Of a stretch of DNA of 64,000 nt, positions 1 to 9,400 are shown piece by piece. The stretch's first letter is position 1; each line of letters starts with the position of its first letter. A program made the translations under genes and the position numbers. The notes below the pieces were generated by a model, which was given only the letters and a program-made list of their open reading frames with translations, was not told the DNA's origin and ran no database searches. This stretch comes from Anisus vortex (lineage: Eukaryota; Mollusca; Gastropoda; Planorbidae): the NCBI GenBank assembly GCA_949126835.1, contig OX421508.1:403501-467500 (forward strand), given 5' to 3'.

Positions 1-735
1 GTAAGAAAGAGAGATTGTGAGAGTGGAAGAAAGAGAGATTGTGAGAGTGTAAGAAAGAGAGATTGTGAGAGTGTAAGAAAGAGAGATTGTGAGAGTGGAA
101 GAAAGAGAGATTGTGAGAGTGTAAGAAAGAGAGATTGTGAGAGTGTAAGAAAGAGAGATTGTGAGAGTGGAAGAAAGAGAGATTGTGAGAGTGGAAGAAA
201 GAGAGATTGTGAGAGTGTAAGAAAGAGAGATTGTGAGAGTGGAAGAAAGAGAGATTGTGAGAGTGGAAGAAAGAGAGATTGTGAGAGTGGAAGAAAGAGA
301 GATTGTGAGAGTGGAAGAAAGAGAGATTGTGAGAGTGTAAGAAAGAGAGATTGTGAGAGTGGAAGAAAGAGAGATTGTGAGAGTGTAAGAAAGAGAGATT
401 GTGAGAGTGTAAGAAAGAGAGATTGTGAGAGTGGAAGAAAGAGAGATTGTGAGAGTGTAAGAAAGAGAGATTGTGAGAGTGTAAGAAAGAGAGATTGTGA
501 GAGTGGAAGAAAGAGAGATTGTGAGAGTGGAAGAAAGAGAGATTGTGAGAGTGTAAGAAAGAGAGATTGTGAGAGTGGAAGAAAGAGAGATTGTGAGAGT
601 GGAAGAAAGAGAGATTGTGAGAGTGGAAGAAAGAGAGATTGTGAGAGTGTAAGAAAGAGAGATTGTGAGAGTGGAAGAAAGAGAGATTGTGAGAGTGGAA
701 GAAAGAGAGATTGTGAGAGTGTAAGAAAGAGAGAC
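1..735. repeat. 24-bp minisatellite, about 30.6 copies
   Basis: Units are near identical and purine-rich, built around GAAAGAGAGATTGTGAGAG. The second base of each unit is T or G, giving two unit types. The order of types repeats after 14 units (336 bp), so the array grew partly by block duplication. The array runs off the left edge of the window. Confidence 0.97.
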
Positions 736-1222
736 AGAAACAAATTTTGGGATAGAGAAAACATAATTATAGAAAATTAAAAGGAGATAAATTGAAACGG
801 AGATAGAAAATGTGAGAGAGAGAAATACAAAGTCAGAGAGAGAAAGAGAAAGTGAAAGAGAGAGAGAGAGAAAGAGATAGATAGAGAAAAAGAGAGAGGT
901 GGGGAGAAGAGTGAATAGTAAAAATGCAAGTGAAAAAAGGCAATAGACTGATTTCCCAATGTGCATAGCAAACTGTAATCTCAACAATGTATAAAATAAA
1001 AATATTGTGCATAATATACTTCTATGTGAATTTGACGTCTTGATACAAAGACTGGAAAAAAAAACGTACAAGAAAATCTGATAGATTCGTTAATTGCAGC
1101 GATTAAATCTCTAAATATGTAATTTTGACTGGCACTGCAGTTTTGTTATCTGATTCTTTACACTGCTTCTACGGTGATTAACTGAACATGCGCCCTCACG
1201 ATATATCGACTGATTCCACCTA
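736..1222. other. GA-rich border then unique AT-rich sequence
   Basis: A GAGA-rich simple stretch extends to about 900, followed by ordinary AT-rich sequence. The short antisense frame here is serine/leucine/phenylalanine-rich only because it reads the GA-rich strand backwards. No gene seen. Confidence 0.6.
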
Positions 1223-1760
1223 CACAATATCAGCTAACTACCTAGTCTGTTCTATTCTTCATCAGCTAACTACCTTGTCTGTTCTATTCTTCATCAGCTA
1301 ACTACCTTGTCTGTTCTATTCTACATCAGCCAACTACCTAGTCTGTTCTGTTCTACATCAGCTAACTACCTAGTCTGTTATATTCTACATCAGCTAACTA
1401 CCTTGTCTGTTCTAGTCTATATAATCTAACTACCTAGTTTGTTCTATTATACATCAGCTAACTACCTAGTTTTCTTCTATTCTATATCAGCTAACCACCT
1501 AGTCTGTTCTAGTCTATATAATCTAACTACCTAGTCTGTTCTATTCTACATCAGCTAACTACCTAGTTTTCTTCTATTCTATATCAGCTAACCACCTAGT
1601 CTGTTCTAGTCTATATAATCTAACTACCTAGTCTGCTCTAGTATATAATATTACTTAACTACATTGTCTGTTCTAGTCATTATAAATTAAATAGCCGACC
1701 GGTCTGTTCTGGTCAATATCACCTAATTAGTTTGTTTATTATATACAACATCAGCTAAAT
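1223..1760. repeat. degenerate 32-bp tandem repeat
   Basis: About 14 to 16 imperfect units contain CAGCTAACTACCTAGTCTG followed by TTCTATTCTACAT. Copies decay towards the right end, which suggests an old array no longer being homogenised there. Confidence 0.9.
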
Positions 1761-1850
1761 ACCGTTTCGTTGTTTACTTTATTGAATGGAATCTCCACTC
1801 TAAACAAAACCTACAACACATTATAACAAGTTAAAGCTAAATACGTTCAG

Positions 1851-2393
1851 CAATCATCTCTTCGGTCATCACAATCATCTCTTCGGTCATCACAATCATC
1901 TCTTCGGTCATCACAATCATCTCTTCGGTCATCACAATCATCTCTTCAGTCATCACAATCATCTCTTCGGTCATCACACTCATCTCTTCGGTCATCACAA
2001 TCATCTCTTCGGTCATCACAATCATCTCTTCGGTCATCACAATCATCTCTTCGGTCATCACAATCATCTCTTCGGTCATCACAATCATCTTCGGTCATCA
2101 CAATCATCTCTTCGGTCATCACAATCATCTCTTCGGTCATCACAATCATCTCTTCGGTCATCACAATCATCTCTTCGGTCATCACAATCATCTCTTCGGT
2201 CATCACAATCATCTCTTCGGTCATCACAATCATCTCTTCGGTCATCACAATCATCTCTTCGGTCATCACAATCATCGCTTCGGTCATCACAATCATCTCT
2301 TCGGTCATCACAATCATCTCTTCGGTCATCACAATCATCTCTTCGGTCATCACAATCATCTCTTCGGTCATCACAATCATCTCTTCGGTCATC
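1851..2393. repeat. 21-bp minisatellite, about 26 copies
   Basis: The unit reads TCATCTCTTCGGTCATCACA plus one base. Because 21 is a multiple of three, the minus strand stays open over long stretches and would read as repeated MIVMTEE heptapeptides. A 3-base deletion near 2088 and the simple repeat origin argue against a real protein gene. A few units carry single changes (AGTCATC, CGCTTCG). Confidence 0.95.
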
Positions 2394-2834
2394 ACGGTCA
2401 TCGCTTCAATCATCACATTTTATAACTTCAATCATCGCTTCAATGCTCACAATCGAAACTTCTAAATCTTACTTACATGCCCATGTGAGTCTTGGAGTTA
2501 TCAGAGAAACATGTCAGCTCACGACAGGTATGTAACCAAGACATTTCTTTCTGTGTATATTATATCGAACTTACAGACATGTAAAAACAAAACTGAAGAA
2601 AGAAACTGGGGCAGTGTGTAGTTATATTTGAATGGTATTCTGTAATGTCTATAATAAGCAAGTTAGTCTTAAATCGTCTCTAGCCCAATTGGGTGAAGGT
2701 GAAGGTCATTAAGTTCAACCACTGCCCGCCTGATTAAACCCCAGACATCTTGGCACAACATAGGGCGTTCTATGCAAAAAAGGAGCTAACGAAGCAGACG
2801 TTTTTTCATTGGGTGAACACTTACGTGACGTAAT
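2394..2834. other. unique sequence, nothing recognised
   Basis: AT-rich sequence with no long frame, RNA gene or repeat that I could support. Confidence 0.5.
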
Positions 2835-2848
2835 ACCTAATAATCTTA

Positions 2849-3019
2849 CCTTATAAGTTTACAGACGTTCCTTCTAGGTAGACGATTATTACGTCCACTA
2901 GGCCCAAAATGCCTGCAGGGCGACAGGGATCCGTCGGTGGCAGGGATAGAACCCGCGACCTGTCAGTTGTTTTTAGTTGACAGTCCGGTGAACTAACCAC
3001 CGCTGGACCAGCCGGCTTC
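2849..3019 (-). mobile_element. small tRNA-derived SINE with LINE-like tail
   Basis: On the minus strand a tRNA-like head carries box A (TGGTCCAGCGGTGG) and box B (GGGTTCTATCC). The 3' part contains ACGTAATAATCGTCT and AGAAGGAACGTCTGTAA, matching the tail of LINE B copies elsewhere in the window. Flanks carry a 12-bp direct repeat, ACCTAATAATCT at about 2835 and ACCTAATAACCT at 3020, with one mismatch, which is a typical LINE-mediated target duplication. Head and tail are seen directly; reliance on LINE B enzymes is inferred. Confidence 0.75.
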
Positions 3020-3031
3020 ACCTAATAACCT

Positions 3032-3424
3032 AAGTGGCCATTCAAAATGGCCGGGGAGGGTGGGGGAGATAGAGAATAGGGCGGGGCGAACATCTGAAGC
3101 ACACGCTCTATTTCTACTCTCTATATCTACTCAAAACTCACTAAAGATGGTCATCGGTGACGTCACATTATGCTGTAGAAGTGAAGCTAAATGTTTGTGT
3201 CGCTAAAGATACAATTTGAATGTAAAATAAATTATTCGGAACTCTTCAAAGAAGAAGCTACATTGCGTGTAATACGTATTAATCTTGTACAGTGATGTCA
3301 ATGCGCGGGGGGGGGGGGGGGGGGGGGGGAGGGAGAGATAATGCAAGTCGTTTATTTTTGTTAAAGGTCGATTAGGCAAAGAGTGGTCTTCCCTTGTCTG
3401 TCGATGTTCACTAGTTGTATTACG
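3032..3424. other. unique sequence with 23-G homopolymer
   Basis: No gene is visible. A run of 23 G occupies 3307-3329 and continues into a GA-rich tail. Such a run may be a real G-quadruplex-forming tract or a sequencing length artefact. Confidence 0.6.
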
Positions 3425-3848
3425 TCAATATCGGCTGTTCTATTGGCTGTTGAATGTAATTGTAACATCAGCTGTTCTATTGGCTGTTGAATGTAATTGT
3501 AACGTCAGCTGTTCTATTGGCTGTTGAATGTAATTGTAACATCAGCTGTTCTATTGGCTGTTGAATGTAATTGTAACATCAGCTGTTCTATTGGCTGTTG
3601 AAAGTAATTGTAACATCAGCTGTTCTATTGGCTGTTGAATGTAATTGTAACATCAGCTGTTCTATTGGCTGTTAAAAGTAATTGTAACATCAGCTGTTAT
3701 ATTGGCTGTTGAATGTAATTGTAACATCAGCTGTTCTATTGGCTGTTGAATGTAATTGTAACGTCAGCTGTTCTATTGGCTGTTGAATGTAATTGTAACA
3801 TCAGCTGTTCTATTGGCTGTTGAATGTAATTGTAACATCAGCTGTTTG
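3425..3848. repeat. 37-bp minisatellite, about 11 copies
   Basis: The unit contains CAGCTGTTCTATTGGCTG followed by TTGAATGTAATTGTAACAT. Copies differ by single changes (ACGTC for ACATC, AAAGT for AATGT). Confidence 0.95.
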
Positions 3849-3925
3849 CTAAAGTAACATCACCAAGACAGAAACATCCATCTTACGTGTTGACATTTTT
3901 AGAGAACTATTTGATAGTAAACAAG

Positions 3926-4163
3926 CTAGACCTAGACCTAGACCTAGGCCTAAACATATACCTAGCTCTGGACCTAGACCTACAAGTTATTCTCGCTAAC
4001 CATGTGAAATATGGTGTACGAATTTCACTTTATAAAACAGGCAAATGCAGAACATTAAAACATACAAACATGTGTAGAGCTGGTTATGTGTGTTTTTTTT
4101 CTGTATAGTGACAGTCTATAGTCTAGTCTATAGTCTAGTCTATAGTCTAGTCTATAGTCTAGT
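3926..4163. repeat. short CCTAGA hexamers and TATAGTCTAGTC repeats
   Basis: Two small arrays: hexamers around CCTAGA at 3926-3985, and about four 12-bp TATAGTCTAGTC units at 4111-4163. The frames across them (LDLDLD, VYSL repeats) only reflect the repeats. Confidence 0.8.
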
Positions 4164-4197
4164 TGTGGCTAACTTATTGTCTATTCTCCAACAAAAT

Positions 4198-4262
4198 AAA
4201 CTATCACACAATCTCAAACAACCTTACACAATCTCGCACAATCTCACACAATCTCACATTGT
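4198..4262. repeat. short ACAATCTCAC repeat
   Basis: About six imperfect units of ACAATCTC(A/G)C and related decamers. Confidence 0.7.
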
Positions 4263-4719
4263 GTTGTCTTAAATAAGAAACAAACAAATTATTAGACAAA
4301 TACTTCCATGCGTTAAAGAAACAACATTAGGCTTTGAAAAGAGGGAAGACAAAAATCTGGCAAAGCGACGGCACATCTTCCAGAGTAGAACAAAGAAACC
4401 AAAGAACATTCTTTATGATCAAAACGTCAAGTCAATATTCCCTTGCCATGCGGAATAGACAAGATCACACAAATTAGCATTGAACAAGTATTGTAATTTT
4501 AAAATCTTTATAACTGTGTAACTGACGAGGAGGAAGGGGGTGGGGGGGGGGTTGAACAGAAAAATATGTAGTTTTATAGACAAGCTTGTAAGGCCATGAC
4601 GTAATCGTTTTGTTTTAAAACAATACAGACGTTGCGTTTCAAAATATGACTTGCGTATTACGCAGATAGGTCTAGTTGCATCAAATTACGACCCACGCAG
4701 ATAATTCCTTTTAGCATCA
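4263..4719. other. unique sequence, nothing recognised
   Basis: AT-rich with a short G-run near 4535-4550. No gene seen. Confidence 0.5.
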
Positions 4720-4978
4720 ACTATGACTAGGGTTGCCATCAGTCCCGATGTATCGGGACTGTCACCGTTATGGACCTTCTTGTCCCGACATCCCGACAAG
4801 ATCCAGTTTTGTCCCGATTTTTGCAAAATACTGTTACGAGCTTGGCTCAGGTACTGAAGTAACGCCATCTGTTAGCGCAACATGTAAATGCAGCCTCAGT
4901 TTTATTTATGTCAACAAGTTTATATTGACTAGGTCGTCTCACAGATGGCGTTGCATTTTGCGTATCCTGTATCGACAT

Positions 4979-6012
4979 TGTTACGAAACGTAAATTCCCT
5001 ACATTGTAATGTTAATAAACCAACTAAATCATTTAAGCGAATTGCGTTTAAACGATATAAAATATTTCTCAGCTCACGGTTTTCCCCGGGTTTTTCCTAA
5101 CCTAATTTGAGCATTATTGTTTTTTATTAACCTCGATAAAAACATGAACTGTGCATGCACCTACAGCGTGTCAAGGCCGTCCGGTCTCTCCTTATTTTGT
5201 TAGAGCATTATTGTTTGTTCTTAATAAAAAGTATCTGATCACGCAGTCAACATGCGGGCTTGATTAAAATATTCGTGTCACTAGGCTGTCTGGTTTTTCC
5301 AACGATTGACCCGTAATATATTTCTACGCGATTCGACCTTTTAGTCAGTTCTTGGCTTGCATTCGATCTAGTAACATCAAATATTCTCCGCTCTGAGTAT
5401 CGTTTCTATTTGATTTGTATTATGGAAAATTTATTATCCTGCTATTAACTACAATGCTATATGTTCATTGAGGATATTCATTACTAATTGGAATATGTGT
5501 ATTTCTTGACTGTGTATATAATATTATTTGGATTCCTACTGGATTGATGTTGTAAATTAAACCAAATTTATCGTTGCTTTCTACACAACTTGGTTAACGT
5601 CAATATTTCAAAGTTATCTACATGTGTGTATGTGTAATATTTATTTAACTATATTAATAATCTACACTACCACTCAACATCGAGGTTCTTGCTGTATAAT
5701 ATGAGCCACATAAATAATTATACATGAAGTAAATCAACTGAAAACTCTAAAACTACGCTATGTGAATTGCCAGGGGATACTAAGAACCACGGAATACTCT
5801 AGACAACTACAAATAAACTTCAGAATGATATAATAAGATCTTCACTAATACAAGGATACTCACACTAATAATAACAATACTATAACTATTATTTTCATAA
5901 ATTGAATGGGGGCTCTAGCCGTAATAACATTATAAATCATAATTATACTTGTGTGATATAAATAGAAGGTCTCATCCATAATTTATTATGGTGAATAAAT
6001 TGCCTTGTAATA
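4979..6012 (+). repeat. Element 1 left LTR
   Basis: Starts TGTTACGAAACG and ends TTGTAATA. The terminal inverted repeat is weak (TGTTAC against TATTAC) and lacks the canonical CA end. Length 1034 bp, same as the right LTR, with no difference seen by eye. Confidence 0.92.
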
Positions 6013-6015
6013 AAA

Positions 6016-6033
6016 TGGGTTTTGCTCGTCAGT
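6016..6033 (+). promoter_or_regulatory. Element 1 candidate primer-binding site
   Basis: TGGGTTTTGCTCGTCAGT begins three bases after the LTR with the TGG that pairs with a tRNA CCA end. It shares GCTCGTC with the tRNA-Pro-type site of element 3 but differs in spacing, so the primer tRNA is uncertain. Confidence 0.45.
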
Positions 6034-6413
6034 GATTTACTAACAAACGTTTGGAGGATTTACTTCAACTTCAAGAATCGTTATACTATTTACACAAACT
6101 ATTTACAACTGCCGTAATACATACTCGTAACTTGGATGGATTGTGTTGGAAAATATGAACAATATACAATATACTAAAGATTGTGATTGAATTGAACATT
6201 GCTATTGAGAATCGGAAAACGTAACTATTCAGCCTGGAAAATTATCTGGTGTATTACCTTATCGAACAAAGTAACTCTAAGAAAGTATTATTTTTATGAC
6301 CTTGTTGTGACAAATCTGAACTGTGTGGTGTAGTGAATTATTCAAAGGACAGAAAGTAAGTTGGACTCTTTATTGTATTATTAACAAGATTTATAGTAAC
6401 TTTTAATAATAAA

Positions 6414-9400
6414 ATGGAAGCCACAAATAATCTTACATTGGATCCAGAGATATTTGATCTAACCTCAGAACAGCTTAATAAAATGTCAATGATACAATTA
6501 AAAGAATTGGCTAAATCATTGGGCATTTCTATCACAGAAACTAGGCCATCAAAAACTAAATTACTTCAAGATTTAACTGAGTGTTTAAGAAAACAAGGTA
6601 CACTAATTATTGAAGAAACTACTGCTAATGATAACATTAATGATGAATCAGATGATGAATTACCTTTTCCTATAAAACAAAGAGTGAAGCATACAACTGG
6701 TGAATTAAGTGAAGAATTGAAATTTAAACTTGAGTTAAGAAAGATGGAATTGGAGATGGAAAGAGAAAACAAGAGAATTGAGATGGAAAGAGAAAACAAG
6801 AGAATTGAGTTAGAAATAGCAAGAGAGAAAATAGCAAGCCAAGAAAGAATTGAGCTAGCAAGGTCTCGTACGTCAAATCATTCGAATGCAAGCTCTGAAG
6901 CAGATGCAGAACTGTATAAGTTTAAGAAACATATTCCAGTTTTTGAAGATAATTCGGTGGAAGAGTTCTTCATGATTTTCGAGAGAAACGCTAAAGACTA
7001 TCAATTTCCCGAGGGCAAGAAAGCTATACTCCTACGCTCAGCTCTGAACAAAGGAAAGGCACTTGATGTTGTATTAAGTCTTACTGAAGAGGAATTGTAT
7101 GATTATGAACTGATCAAGAATAGAGTACTGCTAAGTTATGCATTAACACCTGAAAAATATAGAAAAGTGTTTCGTGAGTCTAAGAAAGAACAGGAACAAT
7201 CCCATGTTGATTTTCTAAGACAGAAAAAGAAATATTTTGAAAGATGGATTCGATCCAAAGGTGTAAACAAAGACTTTGATAAATTAGCTAATCTTATGCT
7301 AATGGAAGACTTTAACAATAACATCAGAGGTGATGTAAGAATACATTTAGCAGACAAAGGTGTAGAACAAGTAGAAACAGCAGCAGTAATGGCAGACGAA
7401 TATGTTATTATCCATTCCAGCAATAAATTTACAACAGTTGATAAATCTAAATTCCAGAATCGAGATATGAAGGTAGAAAAGAAAACCATGAATCCAAATG
7501 AATCCTATCAATCAAAGAGACATCAGCAGAGCAATGAAGGTCCAACAAATTCCAAGCCAACCTGTAGCCATTGTAAACGAATTGGACATACTAAGGAAAA
7601 GTGCTGGATATTGAATGGGAACCCGAATAAAAAGAATGTTGTCTTATCGTATGTAGCAATGCCAAAACAAAGAACTCATGAAAATGTAAAGAAGGATATT
7701 AGAACTCAAACAGAGATACCTAGTGCTAATGCAGATAACCTGACAAAACACACGTATCTTGGAAACTTGAAACCAGAAATAGTTCCTGAAATAGAGACAA
7801 TGGTTTTCAATAATTCTAATTCTAATCTGAGCTCCAAGGAGTCTATATCAGATAGAACCACCATGAGTACTAAACATACCTCTTACAAAAATAACTTGGA
7901 TACAGATCTCATCGATACTGAGATACCAAGCAATTGTTTACCATTCATTGAAGAAGGTACCGTGTCATCCATAATAAATGGTGTCACTAGTGAAAAGAAC
8001 ATCAGAATACTCCGTGATACAGGGGCTGAGGTTTCACTACTTTTAGAGAATACTGTTCCTACGTCACAATCGACATATACAGGACAGGATCTTACTATTC
8101 AAGGTGTATCAAGGAAAAATGTACAAGTTCCTTTGCATCAAATACAGCTGAAGAGTGCGTACTTCACTGGAAATGTAGTTGTGGGTGTATACAAATCACT
8201 TCCGTTTAAAGGCGTTTCTTTAATACTTGGAAATGATATTGCTGGAGATGTGGTGCATTCCATATCCAAGAAAAAACAATACCTTAATAAAAGTGAGAGC
8301 TTTATCAAACCTATATGCATCGTCACTAGAGGTATGGCCCAACAACAAAAGTCTGTCGAAACCATGTCAAAGTCAAAAATAGAACCAGAAATTGACCTAC
8401 AGGCAACTTACCTGGCTGACATCTTGAGTGGTCCCTCAGTCAAGACTACTGAAAGTAATTTGTCACCTCGACAATTACTCCTATTAGAACAGAATAGAGA
8501 TTCAGGAATTAAACACCTGAAGAAAAAGGTGATAACTGAACAGGAGGCAGAAATTAAAGGAAATGGATTTTTTCTGAAGGAAGGAATATTAATGCAAAAA
8601 TGGAGAGATGTGAAATGTGATAATGACAATTGCAGAGAAGGAAGTCAGATTGTGGTACCAGCCATATATCGCAATGACATCTTACACATGGCTCATGACA
8701 CGCCATATGCTGGTCATCTAGGAGTGAACAAGACTTACCGTCGAATTCTTCCGTACTTCTATTGGCCTGGACTACATCGTGACGTCACAAAATACTGCAA
8801 GTCATGCAATACATGCCAGATAGTTGGTAAACCTAACCAGACTATACCGGTAGCACCTCTAAAGCCAATACCTGCCTTTGCAGAACCATTTAGCCACTTG
8901 CTAATAGACTGTGTAGGTCCTTTGCCTAAAACAAAGACAGGACACCAGTACTTATTCACTATAATGTGCACTGCCACGAGATATCCTGAAGCTATTCCGC
9001 TACGCACCATTAACGCAGATAAGATATCTGACGCACTGATTGCATTTTGTTCAAGATACGGTCTTCCAAAGACTATACAGTCAGACCAAGGATCTAACTT
9101 TACATCAAAGCTGTTTAACCAGGTCTTAAAGAAACTAGGCATCCAACATGCAACTTCAACTGCGTACCATCCGCAAAGCCAAGGTGCCCTAGAAAGATAT
9201 CATCAGACTCTGAAAACCATGCTCCGCACATACTGTTTTGAGAACACTGAAGACTGGGATCGCGGTATTCCATTCGCTCTTTTCGCGACTAGAGAAACTG
9301 TGCAGGAATCTCTCGGATTCAGTCCGTTCGAGTTAGTGTTTGGACATTCAGTTCGAGGACCTCTAAAACTGTTGCAGGAAACCTTGTTAAATTCTGATGA

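Noticed and set aside
3307..3329. G23 run as a telomere or special signal
   Set aside because: No telomeric repeat nearby; homopolymers elsewhere in the window suggest ordinary simple sequence or a length error.
4828..4840. TGTTACGAG inside the hAT-like element as another LTR start
   Set aside because: Only nine bases match and nothing after it resembles any LTR here.
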